Positions 24,000 to 31,604 of a stretch of 34,271 nucleotides of DNA are shown in pieces. Source of the DNA: Cycloclasticus sp. (GTDB lineage: Bacteria; Pseudomonadota; Gammaproteobacteria; Methylococcales; Cycloclasticaceae); contig JAGPVU010000177.1 of NCBI GenBank assembly GCA_018066825.1, forward strand, positions 1 to 34,271, written 5' to 3'. Position 1 is the stretch's first letter. The number at the start of each line of letters is the position of its first letter. The translations under genes and the position numbers were made by a program. The notes beneath the pieces are model-generated. The model was not told where the DNA came from. It searched no databases and saw only the letters and a program-made list of their open reading frames with translations.

Positions 24000-25359
24000 G
24001 ACGAGCCTCCCGTTTGCTGTCTATCGGCTGCGGTTGCATATGCACAACCGTTAAATGATCTTCAATCAAGTAGTTATTCGCCACTGCCTGAATTTGCTCT
24101 GCTGTTACCGCTTTCACCTTATCAAGGTATTCTGCTTCTTTTCGCCAACCAATGCCCACCGTTTCCAGCATACCCAGTTGCAGTGCCTGATAAAAATTGG
24201 AGTCTTTTTGATACACCGCTGCGGCGATAACTTGCGCCTTGATACGATCGAGTTCCTGTTGTTGAACGGGTGTTTTTTTCAAGTTATCTATCTCACTGAT
24301 AATGGCCTTTTCTAACTCTTGTAGGCTGCGCCCATCTGCCGGCACCCCGTCGAATAAAAACAAGCTGTCTAATCTAGCATTCAGGTCATAGCCCGCGCTG
24401 GCGTTTGTCGCCACTTGCTGGCCTCTAACTAAACGGGAGTCTAAACGTGCACTATTGCCACTGCTTAAAATACCTGACAACAGCTCTAAGGCGTACACAT
24501 CCGTTTCTTTATCGGTAGTATTAAGCACAGGCACCTTATAACCCATCAGTAAATACGGTAATCTCGCCGTTTGTTTAATAATGCTGCGTCGAACCCCTAA
24601 TTGGGGCACCTCCACACGTTGCTTGATTGGGGTAAATGACACCGCCGGAATCGCGCCAAAATGTTTTTCTGCCAGGCTAAACACTTGCGTTGCATCTACG
24701 TCACCCACCACCACTAAGGTTGCATTATTCGGTGCGTACCATCGTTGGTACCATTGCGCCAAGTCTGCCAACTGCATATCTTTTAAATCTTGCATCCAGC
24801 CGATAATCGGATTGCGGTACGGGCTGCTGGTATAGGCCATCGCTTTAAAGTACTCGTAGGTTTGACCTTGCGGCTTATCCTCGGTACGCAAACGCCGCTC
24901 TTCCATCACCACTTGCAATTCTTTTTCGTATTCTTTTTGCTGTAAGTTTAAATGCTGCATCCGTTCGGCTTCTAGCCGTAGACTCACTTCCAAACGGGAC
25001 GCTTCCATGGTTTGAAAATACGCTGTGTAGTCGGCGCCAGTAAAGGCATTTTCTTGCCCACCATTAGCGGCAATGATTTTTGAAAACTCACCAGGTTCAA
25101 GGTTTTTGGTACCTTGAAACATCATATGTTCTAACACATGAGAAACGCCTGTAATGCCATCGTATTCATAGCTTGCACCCACCTTATACCAAACTTGCGA
25201 CACCATAACGGGCGCACGGCGGTCTTCTTTTACCAGAATTTTTAAGCCATTTTTAAGCACTTTTTCGTGTACCATATTAGACATTAATTCTGGCGAGGCA
25301 AACGCGGTCAATGAATACAAACTATTCAGTAAAAATACCGTAACGGATAACTTTCTCAT
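23989..25359 (-). CDS. M16 family zinc metallopeptidase, catalytic subunit
   Basis: 456 residues. A signal peptide (MRKLSVTVFLLNSLYSLTAFAS) is followed by the inverted zinc motif HVLEH (His74, Glu77, His78) within GVSHVLEHMMFQGT. The downstream acidic region EKELQVVMEERRLRTEDKP supplies the third zinc ligand. It is a periplasmic metalloprotease of the pitrilysin/insulinase clan. The gene opens a six-gene operon ending in ggt and is divergent from ftsY with a 73-base gap. A non-catalytic partner follows, overlapping by 11 bases, so a heterodimer is likely. The substrate is unknown. Confidence 0.93.
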   Translation of the reverse strand: MRKLSVTVFLLNSLYSLTAFASPELMSNMVHEKVLKNGLKILVKEDRRAPVMVSQVWYKVGASYEYDGITGVSHVLEHMMFQGTKNLEPGEFSKIIAANGGQENAFTGADYTAYFQTMEASRLEVSLRLEAERMQHLNLQQKEYEKELQVVMEERRLRTEDKPQGQTYEYFKAMAYTSSPYRNPIIGWMQDLKDMQLADLAQWYQRWYAPNNATLVVVGDVDATQVFSLAEKHFGAIPAVSFTPIKQRVEVPQLGVRRSIIKQTARLPYLLMGYKVPVLNTTDKETDVYALELLSGILSSGNSARLDSRLVRGQQVATNASAGYDLNARLDSLFLFDGVPADGRSLQELEKAIISEIDNLKKTPVQQQELDRIKAQVIAAAVYQKDSNFYQALQLGMLETVGIGWRKEAEYLDKVKAVTAEQIQAVANNYLIEDHLTVVHMQPQPIDSKREARHAQ

Positions 25360-25432
25360 ATTGCTCTCACATAAACTGTAACTGTACTAAAATGGGCATT
25401 TTACGACAGCCCCCTCGGAAAGACACGATATC

Positions 25433-26431
25433 ATGTTTGGATTTGGTAACAAAAAAAACACCGCTTCTACTGAAACTGCCAATAGCGAGCAACCAAAGGC
25501 CGGTGTCTTTGACCGCCTTAAGGCACAACTATCTAAAACGCGCGTAGGTTTAGCCGGCGGCTTAGCCAACGTATTTCTCGGCAAAAAACAAATTGACGAC
25601 GCGCTATTTGAAGAACTCGAAACCATTTTGTTAACCGCTGATGTTGGTATTGAAACCAGCCAAGGTATTATCGATAAGCTAACCCAACGCGTAGCACGCA
25701 AACAGCTATCCGATCCTCAGGCGCTGAGCGATGCACTACAAGAAGAACTGCACGCCATCCTGCAAGCTAACCAACAACCGCTTCGTATTCCAGACAGCGA
25801 TTCGCCCTTTGTTATTTTAGTAGTCGGTGTTAACGGCATGGGCAAAACCACCACCATTGGTAAATTGGCTAAACGCTTAAAAGCCGAAGGTAAAAGTGTC
25901 ATGCTCGCCGCTGGTGACACCTTTAGAGCCGCTGCGATTGAGCAATTACAAGAATGGGGCAAGCGAAATGAAATTGAAGTCGTCGCGCAGCATACTGGCG
26001 CTGATTCGGCTTCGGTTATCTACGATGCCTTTGAAAAAGCTCGCGCTCGTAAAGTCGATGTACTACTCGCTGACACCGCAGGACGTTTACATACGCAAAC
26101 AAATCTGATGAACGAACTCAGTAAAATCAACCGGGTTATCAAGAAGCTAGATGAGTCCGCACCCCATGAGGTGATGTTGGTTGTTGATGCTGGCACCGGG
26201 CAAAACGCGATTTCACAAACTAAAAACTTTAATGAGGCGACACCCTTAACCGGCATTACACTAACCAAGCTGGACGGCACCGCTAAAGGCGGCATTATTT
26301 TTGCCATCGCCAACCAATTTAATTTACCCATTCGTTTTATCGGTATCGGTGAAGGCATCGACGATTTGCGTGAGTTTGACGCAAAAGAATTTACCCACGC
26401 GTTATTCGATAAACCTGAGCCAACTCACTGA
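25433..26431 (+). CDS. ftsY: Signal recognition particle receptor FtsY
   Basis: 332 residues. A short charged N-terminal region (shorter than the E. coli acidic A domain) precedes the NG domain. GTPase motifs are GVNGMGKTTTIGKLA (G1), DTFRAAAIEQL (G2/insertion box), DTAGRL (G3) and TKLDGTAKGG (G4), with GIGEGIDDLREF at the end. It docks ribosome-SRP complexes at the inner membrane. A purine-rich GGAAAGA about 10 bases before the ATG may serve as ribosome site. It leads the ftsY-ftsE-ftsX run, as in E. coli. Confidence 0.97.
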   Translation: MFGFGNKKNTASTETANSEQPKAGVFDRLKAQLSKTRVGLAGGLANVFLGKKQIDDALFEELETILLTADVGIETSQGIIDKLTQRVARKQLSDPQALSDALQEELHAILQANQQPLRIPDSDSPFVILVVGVNGMGKTTTIGKLAKRLKAEGKSVMLAAGDTFRAAAIEQLQEWGKRNEIEVVAQHTGADSASVIYDAFEKARARKVDVLLADTAGRLHTQTNLMNELSKINRVIKKLDESAPHEVMLVVDAGTGQNAISQTKNFNEATPLTGITLTKLDGTAKGGIIFAIANQFNLPIRFIGIGEGIDDLREFDAKEFTHALFDKPEPTH

Positions 26432-26437
26432 TTTTAT

Positions 26438-27100
26438 ATGCTGCAATTTATTAACGTTAGTAAGCGATACCCCGGCGGCGGCGACGCGCTTAAAAACGTT
26501 AATTTTGAAATAAAACAAGGGGAAATGGCCTTTTTAACCGGCCACTCGGGTGCGGGTAAAAGCACGCTGTTAAAATTAATCGCCTTGCTTGAGCGCAGCA
26601 CCCAAGGCCAAGTGATGCTAGATAATCAGAATATTGGTCGCCTGTCTAAACGGCTGGTGCCGTATACGCGTCGCAAAATCGGCATGATTTTCCAAGACCA
26701 TCGCTTGCTCCATGACCAAACAGTATTTGACAACGTCGCTTTGCCGCTAATTATTGCTGGCTTTAATCACCATGAGATTAAACGCCGGGTGCGCGCGGCT
26801 TTAGATAAAGTGGGTTTATTGGGTAAGGAGCAGCGCTACCCGATTACCCTATCCGGTGGAGAGCAACAACGTATTGGCATCGCTAGAGCTGTGGTTAATC
26901 GCCCCCCTATGATTTTAGCCGACGAACCCACAGGCAACCTTGACCCCGCGTTATCAGAAGAGATTATGCAGTTATTCGTACAATTTAATCAGGTGGGTGT
27001 TACTGTTTTAATCGCCAGTCACGATATCAGTTTAATCCAACAAATGGGCTATCGTACGCTTCAATTATCACAAGGTGAGTTGGTGCAAGCACATGGCTAA
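26438..27100 (+). CDS. ftsE: Cell division ATP-binding protein FtsE
   Basis: 220 residues. Walker A is GHSGAGKSTLL, the Q loop is IFQDHRLL, the signature is LSGGEQQRIGIARA, Walker B is MILADEPTGNLDP and the H loop is IASHD. Together with FtsX it forms an ABC-type complex at the septum that activates periplasmic murein hydrolases through EnvC-like adaptors. It starts six bases after ftsY and overlaps ftsX by eight bases. Confidence 0.97.
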   Translation: MLQFINVSKRYPGGGDALKNVNFEIKQGEMAFLTGHSGAGKSTLLKLIALLERSTQGQVMLDNQNIGRLSKRLVPYTRRKIGMIFQDHRLLHDQTVFDNVALPLIIAGFNHHEIKRRVRAALDKVGLLGKEQRYPITLSGGEQQRIGIARAVVNRPPMILADEPTGNLDPALSEEIMQLFVQFNQVGVTVLIASHDISLIQQMGYRTLQLSQGELVQAHG

Positions 27101-28052
27101 TCGTCGTAACAGCATAAAAAAACCCCTGCAGAATTTTAATCTGCGATCTTATATTCGTATTCACTTACACACTTTTTTTGCGAGTCTCGGCCGTTTTTAT
27201 CGCGCACCGTTTAACTTTATGATGACTGTTAGCGTTATCGCCATCACACTATCCTTGCCCTCTGGCTTGTTAGTATCGATTACCAATTTAAAGTCGTTAA
27301 GCGACCAAATTGACCTGAATAATAACATTTCAATATTCTTACAACAAAGCGTCACTTTTCAGCAAGCGGTGGATTTAAGCCAATTACTGGAAAACGACGA
27401 TAAAATTGCCAATACAACACTGATTAGCAAGCAAGATGCCTTACAGGAGTTTCGTCAATACAGTGGTTTTGGCGCCGCTATTCGTGTTCTCAACGACAAC
27501 CCCTTGCCGCATGTCATTCAAATAACACCTATAGCCAACGTAAACAATTCAACACAACTACAGCAATTAGTTACACAACTTGAACAACAGCCGTCCATCC
27601 AACTTGTACAAATGGATATGGGCTGGTTATCACGCTTACAAGGGATTTTAGATATTGCGCAACGCGCGGTCATTCTTATCACCGTATTATTAGGTTTTGC
27701 TGTGCTACTAATTGTGAGTAACACCATTCGTTTAGAACTACAAAACAGGCGTGATGAAATTGATATTACTCGTCTAGTGGGTGCTACTCGATCTTTTATT
27801 ATGCGGCCTTTTATTTACAGTGGTTTTTGGTACGGTTTTTTGGGTGGGGTATTGGCCTGCATTTTAGTCAACTTATCGGTTTGGTTGCTTGACGGCCCGT
27901 CGAGCTCACTTGCTCAGCTATACAGCAGTTCGTTTACTATCGATTATATGACTATCAGCCACGCGCTGTTATGGGTGCTTTTTTCTATCTTATTAGGCAT
28001 CGTCGGTTCTTGGATCGTGGTGAGCCGCTACCTGAGTGAACTAGAACGCTGA
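27093..28052 (+). CDS. ftsX: Cell division protein FtsX
   Basis: 319 residues from ATG 27093, overlapping ftsE by eight bases. An in-frame GTG at 27075 would add six residues, but MANRRNSIKKP is the more natural cytoplasmic start. There are four transmembrane segments, with a periplasmic domain after the first. The family motif LELQNRRDEIDITRLVGATRSFIMRPFIYSGFWYG lies between the second and third. It is the membrane partner of FtsE. rpoH follows after 124 bases with its own promoter. Confidence 0.95.
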   Translation: MANRRNSIKKPLQNFNLRSYIRIHLHTFFASLGRFYRAPFNFMMTVSVIAITLSLPSGLLVSITNLKSLSDQIDLNNNISIFLQQSVTFQQAVDLSQLLENDDKIANTTLISKQDALQEFRQYSGFGAAIRVLNDNPLPHVIQITPIANVNNSTQLQQLVTQLEQQPSIQLVQMDMGWLSRLQGILDIAQRAVILITVLLGFAVLLIVSNTIRLELQNRRDEIDITRLVGATRSFIMRPFIYSGFWYGFLGGVLACILVNLSVWLLDGPSSSLAQLYSSSFTIDYMTISHALLWVLFSILLGIVGSWIVVSRYLSELER

Positions 28053-28078
28053 TAAGCCGACCTTTTACATTCTTTTCA

Positions 28079-28109
28079 TTGACACAATCTTTTGAACTTT
28101 TGCTATAAT
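28079..28109 (+). promoter_or_regulatory. Predicted rpoH promoter with extended -10
   Basis: A perfect -35 TTGACA (28079-28084) and a perfect -10 TATAAT (28104-28109) flank a 19-base spacer, two longer than optimal. The -10 is preceded by TGC, making a TGn extended -10 that tolerates poor spacing. Transcription would begin near 28116, inside the left arm of the inverted repeat described next, 60 bases before the rpoH start. Confidence 0.65.
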
Positions 28110-28135
28110 TAGCACTCTTATATGGCGAGTGCTAG
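28109..28135 (+). promoter_or_regulatory. CIRCE operator (predicted HrcA-binding site) at rpoH
   Basis: Left arm TTAGCACTC (28109-28117), spacer of exactly nine bases (28118-28126), right arm GAGTGCTAG (28127-28135). The CIRCE consensus is TTAGCACTC-N9-GAGTGCTAA, so 17 of 18 arm positions match and the spacer length is correct. The site begins on the last base of the -10 element and covers the predicted transcription start, the position where HrcA blocks groESL promoters elsewhere. No hrcA gene is in this window. CIRCE is normally found at groE, dnaK or hrcA genes, so its presence before rpoH is notable. Confidence 0.85.
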
Positions 28136-28164
28136 ACTCTAAATGTGATAGCACGATGATAAAT

Positions 28165-28170
28165 GGGAGG
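28165..28170 (+). promoter_or_regulatory. Shine-Dalgarno deciding the rpoH start
   Basis: GGGAGG lies six bases before ATG 28177. This supports that start over in-frame start codons upstream at 28129 (inside the CIRCE element) or 28156. Confidence 0.8.
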
Positions 28171-28176
28171 GATAAT

Positions 28177-29046
28177 ATGACTTATGCACTTACAGTACCA
28201 GCTAACTTGTCGGCCGGTTCTTTGGATGCCTATATTGCATCCGTTTCTTCTGCGCCTCTTTTAACCGCCGAAGAAGAAAAATCCTTAGCCTTTCGCTTAC
28301 ACAACGATAATGACTTAGAAGCCGCGCGCACGCTAATCTTATCTCATATGCGCTATGTCATCCATATTGCTAGAAGCTACAGTGGCTATGGTTTAGCCCT
28401 ACCCGACCTTATTCAAGAAGGTAGCATCGGTTTAATGAAGGCAGTTAAACGCTTTGACCCCGAGATGGGCGTACGCTTAGTGTCGTATGCGGTACATTGG
28501 ATTAAATCTGAAATCCACGAGTTTGTTATTAAAAACTGGCGCATTGTTAAAATTGCCACCACTAAGGCTCAACGTAAACTGTTTTTCAACCTTAGAAAAC
28601 ATAAACGCGGGCTGACTTGGTTAAATGAATCAGAAGCGGGTGCTATTGCCAATGACCTGGGCGTCGACAAATCAGCCGTTTATGAGATGGAAAAACGCTT
28701 AAGTAATCACGATATGGCGTTTGACGGCCATCAAGACGACAATGCTGACAGCGACGAATTAGTACACACACCAGCGAGCTTTGTCACTGATGAAGAGCAC
28801 GACCCTGCGCGCATCGTTGAAGACAATGTAGAAGAGTCACGTAATAGTGCTCAATTACAAGCTGCTCTGAATCGCCTGGATGACCGAAGCCGGTCAATTT
28901 TGTCAGAACGTTGGTTGAGTGATGAAAAGTCTACTCTGCACGAACTTGCTGATAAATATCAAGTCTCGGCAGAACGTATTCGCCAGCTCGAAAAAAATGC
29001 TATGAACAAAATTAAGCAGCAATTATTGGAGTTTCAGCCGAGTTAA
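28177..29046 (+). CDS. rpoH: RNA polymerase heat-shock sigma factor sigma-32
   Basis: 289 residues from ATG 28177, close to the 284 of E. coli RpoH. The start follows GGGAGG, and MTYALTVPANLSAGSLDAYI aligns with the family N-terminus. Region 2 (LILSHMRYVIHIARSYSGYGL, DLIQEGSIGLMKAVKRFDPE, GVRLVSYAVHWIKSEIHEFV) is intact. The RpoH box QRKLFFNLRK identifies sigma-32 rather than RpoD or RpoS. Region 4 ends with LHELADKYQVSAERIRQLEKNAMNKI. It directs transcription of chaperone and protease genes. It follows ftsX as in E. coli but has its own promoter overlapped by a CIRCE operator, predicting repression by HrcA. No RNA-thermometer structure was assessed. Confidence 0.97.
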   Translation: MTYALTVPANLSAGSLDAYIASVSSAPLLTAEEEKSLAFRLHNDNDLEAARTLILSHMRYVIHIARSYSGYGLALPDLIQEGSIGLMKAVKRFDPEMGVRLVSYAVHWIKSEIHEFVIKNWRIVKIATTKAQRKLFFNLRKHKRGLTWLNESEAGAIANDLGVDKSAVYEMEKRLSNHDMAFDGHQDDNADSDELVHTPASFVTDEEHDPARIVEDNVEESRNSAQLQAALNRLDDRSRSILSERWLSDEKSTLHELADKYQVSAERIRQLEKNAMNKIKQQLLEFQPS

Positions 29047-29056
29047 AAACTCGGCT
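29036..29056. terminator. Hairpin across the rpoH stop codon, possible terminator
   Basis: AGCCGAGTT (29036-29044), a three-base loop AAA and AACTCGGCT (29048-29056) form a perfect nine-base stem that includes the rpoH stop codon. The retropepsin gene converges from the right. No T run follows on either strand, so it is at best an atypical terminator or an mRNA-end stabiliser. Confidence 0.45.
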
Positions 29057-29067
29057 ATCTGCTCTGC

Positions 29068-29598
29068 TTATCTGACAGGGGCTTTTAGCTGCAGGGTTAA
29101 CTGCTTATCTTTTTGTAGTAGATCAAGGTGTTTAAGAAAACTCATACCCAATAACACCTGATCACCTTCCATGTGCGGGTTAATGTGCGCAGCTATATTT
29201 CGCAACTCAATAGACCCCAACTTAACCGTATCTAAAGTGACGCGGTACACCACGATATCACCGTTTGCTGTACGTGCTCGTTCAGCGCGGCCTTCAGTTA
29301 AATTCAAGGCCTTTGCCAACTTACCAGGGATACTGAGCTTAGTCGCCCCTGTATCGAGTATAAAGGTTGTCCAGTGACCATTAATTTTTCCATCAGCGAT
29401 ATAATGCCCTTGCCGATTTTGTATTAGCGTTACCTCAGCACTTCCATCTGCTGTGTAAACCGCCTCAGGCCTTTCATTTGGGTTAGTCCGTTTATCAAGG
29501 TAGCGATCAAAGCCAATAACCAGCATGGCTAGAAAACCAATCCAAGCAAGCGATACCATTATTTGACTAATTTTATTACCCGACCGAAGTGATTTCAT
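29068..29598 (-). CDS. Membrane-anchored retropepsin-like aspartic protease (clan AA)
   Basis: 176 residues. One N-terminal transmembrane helix (about residues 12-28) precedes a periplasmic retropepsin-type domain. The catalytic motif is FILDTGATKLSIP (Asp-Thr-Gly near residue 83), and the second conserved block VLLGMSFLKHL follows near residue 155. Only one DTG is present, so activity would need a dimer, as in viral proteases. The protein matches the bacterial TIGR02281-like family; its substrate is unknown. It is convergent with rpoH, 21 bases apart, and has a 117-base gap to cyoE. Confidence 0.85.
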   Translation of the reverse strand: MKSLRSGNKISQIMVSLAWIGFLAMLVIGFDRYLDKRTNPNERPEAVYTADGSAEVTLIQNRQGHYIADGKINGHWTTFILDTGATKLSIPGKLAKALNLTEGRAERARTANGDIVVYRVTLDTVKLGSIELRNIAAHINPHMEGDQVLLGMSFLKHLDLLQKDKQLTLQLKAPVR

Positions 29599-29715
29599 AA
29601 GTAACCGTATGATTACCTCTTACAGTTATTACGCTTAATAGTAGAAATGTGAAGCCTTGTGAGCAATAACACTGTTTTAAATAGCCTTAATCATTGCGCC
29701 TAATATTGTTTGATT
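29599..29715. other. Intergenic region between cyoE and the retropepsin-like gene
   Basis: 117 AT-rich bases downstream of cyoE and upstream of the protease gene, both on the minus strand. It presumably holds the protease promoter. I saw no convincing hairpin, operator or small gene in it. Confidence 0.35.
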
Positions 29716-30612
29716 TCAATATTTAACGTAATGGTCTATCAATAAAACAGCGAACAATACCATTAAATATACAATTGAGTATTTAAACGCTTTCATCGCA
29801 ATCACGTCATCAGCCGTTCTTTTTAACAAGATAGCGTAATATAAAAACCCCAAGCCTAAACCAATTGCAGCAACTAAATACAGCAAGCCACTCATCCCTG
29901 TCAAATAGGGCAACAGTGTGACCAAAAGTAATAGCACGGTATAAAACACAATGTGCAAGCGGGTAAAGTCAGCTCCATGTGTGACCGGTAACATGGGAAT
30001 GTCTGCCTTGGCATACTCGTCACGTCTCGCCACCGCTAGCGCCCAGAAATGTGGCGGTGTCCAAATAAAAATAATTAAAAATAACAATAAGGCGTATGGG
30101 TCGATGGTCCCTGTTACTGCACACCAGCCAAGTACCGGCGGAGCAGCACCGGCAGCACCACCAATAACAATATTTTGTGGTGTCGCGTGTTTAAGGTAGA
30201 CGGTATAAACCACTGCGTATCCAATTAACGATAAAAAAGTTAAAAAAGCTGTTAATTCATTAACCAGAAACACCAAAATCAGCATCGCTATAATGCCCAG
30301 TGTAAAGGCAAACCCAAGCACTTGTTTACCCGTTAGGTCACCATGAGGTAATGGTCGACCTTGGGTGCGCGCCATTTTTGCATCGTACTTCTGATCCAAA
30401 AAATGATTAATCGCCGCAGCCGATGAAGCAGCCATGCCAATACCAAGGGTGCCAAAAATCAAAGGTTGCCACGGCACCATACCGGGAACTGCCAAAAACA
30501 TGCCAACAACCGCAGTAAATACGATAAGCATAACGACCTTTGGTTTACACAGCTCGTAATAACTTGCCCAACTTACGTGCTTTACCGGCTGATTGATAAT
30601 TTGTTCTGTCAA
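29716..30612 (-). CDS. cyoE: Protoheme IX farnesyltransferase (heme O synthase)
   Basis: 298 residues with about eight to nine transmembrane helices. The prenyltransferase motif is AAINHFLDQKYDAKMARTQGRPLP (about residues 66-89), and IFIWTPPHFWALA and DEYAKADIPMLPV are also family signatures. It adds a farnesyl group to heme b, giving heme O for the oxidase. The start codon is TTG (30612-30610), with an AGGG-containing sequence about eight bases upstream; the next in-frame Met is too far in. It lies 13 bases after ctaA. The name ctaB would be equally valid. Confidence 0.95.
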   Translation of the reverse strand: MTEQIINQPVKHVSWASYYELCKPKVVMLIVFTAVVGMFLAVPGMVPWQPLIFGTLGIGMAASSAAAINHFLDQKYDAKMARTQGRPLPHGDLTGKQVLGFAFTLGIIAMLILVFLVNELTAFLTFLSLIGYAVVYTVYLKHATPQNIVIGGAAGAAPPVLGWCAVTGTIDPYALLLFLIIFIWTPPHFWALAVARRDEYAKADIPMLPVTHGADFTRLHIVFYTVLLLLVTLLPYLTGMSGLLYLVAAIGLGLGFLYYAILLKRTADDVIAMKAFKYSIVYLMVLFAVLLIDHYVKY

Positions 30613-30625
30613 AATTAAACCCTAT

Positions 30626-31600
30626 TTAATATCTATTTTGTTTTAACCTGAAGTTGACGTACACCATACTCAATAACAACAGTGCTGCAATGCCATTATG
30701 CGCTACAGCTATGCTGAGTGGCAAACTCAAGACTACGTTTAAAATACCTAACATGACTTGTGTACATAATAGCGTTAGCAATATGCCCCCTTCTTTACGC
30801 GCACGCACCTTAAATAACTTTGCCGCTAAATAAGCCAATATGATCGTGGTGACGATGGCACCCAACCGGTGCACCCAATGTATCGCAGCGCGCGCTTCAT
30901 TGCTGAGTACGCCAAATTCATAATCAACGCCTAAGCCTCGCCATAGTACGAAACCCTCACTGTAATCAAGTGATGGGGTCCAGTTGCCCGCAAAGCACGC
31001 CGGAAAATCAGGGCAGGCTAGGGCTGCATAATTGGTACTAGTCCATCCGCCTAGTGCAATTTGGGCGATCAATACAACCAAGCCTAACTTGGCTAAACTC
31101 TTTACACTGTTATCCGTCTGACTGACCAATAAGCGTTTATTGTTAAGCCGTAATAACAACCAAAAGAGCAAGCTTAATGTCGCTAAACCTCCCAGCAAAT
31201 GGCTGACTACGATGGCGGGTTTAACCAGCAAGGTCACCGTCCACATGCCTAAGGCACCTTGAAACACAACCAGCAAAAACAGGCTAATTGTCAAGCCGCG
31301 CTGGCCTAACAAAGGCCGTCGCCATGCTATCACCATTAAAATTAGAATTACCAGACCCAAGCCACTGGCAAAATAGCGATGGATCATTTCTTTCCAAGCT
31401 TTAGAGGCTTCAAATGGGCGCTCTGAAAAGGCCTCATTAGCTTTTAATACCTCATCATGCCCCTCTTCAATAATGAGGTTACCGTAACAACCTGGCCAAT
31501 CAGGGCAACCTAGGCCCGCATCAGACAAACGTACATAAGCACCTAATACCACGACAAATAAAGCCAGTAAAATTGCAAAAATGGTTAGCTTTCTAAACAT
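30626..31600 (-). CDS. ctaA: Heme A synthase (COX15/CtaA family)
   Basis: 324 residues with eight predicted helices in two related halves. The four heme-ligand histidines lie in IHRYFASG, VSHLLGG, IHWVHRLG and VAHNGIAA. Paired extracytoplasmic cysteines occur in CPDWPGC and CPDFPAC. It oxidises the heme O methyl group to a formyl, making heme A for aa3-type oxidase. It is placed four bases after the SCO-like gene and 13 before cyoE, in the oxidase assembly operon. Confidence 0.95.
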   Translation of the reverse strand: MFRKLTIFAILLALFVVVLGAYVRLSDAGLGCPDWPGCYGNLIIEEGHDEVLKANEAFSERPFEASKAWKEMIHRYFASGLGLVILILMVIAWRRPLLGQRGLTISLFLLVVFQGALGMWTVTLLVKPAIVVSHLLGGLATLSLLFWLLLRLNNKRLLVSQTDNSVKSLAKLGLVVLIAQIALGGWTSTNYAALACPDFPACFAGNWTPSLDYSEGFVLWRGLGVDYEFGVLSNEARAAIHWVHRLGAIVTTIILAYLAAKLFKVRARKEGGILLTLLCTQVMLGILNVVLSLPLSIAVAHNGIAALLLLSMVYVNFRLKQNRY

Positions 31601-31604
31601 GGCT

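Noticed and set aside
28129..28176. An N-terminal extension of RpoH starting at 28129.
   Set aside because: It would begin inside the CIRCE right arm, has no ribosome site, and does not match RpoH N-termini. ATG 28177 follows GGGAGG with correct spacing.
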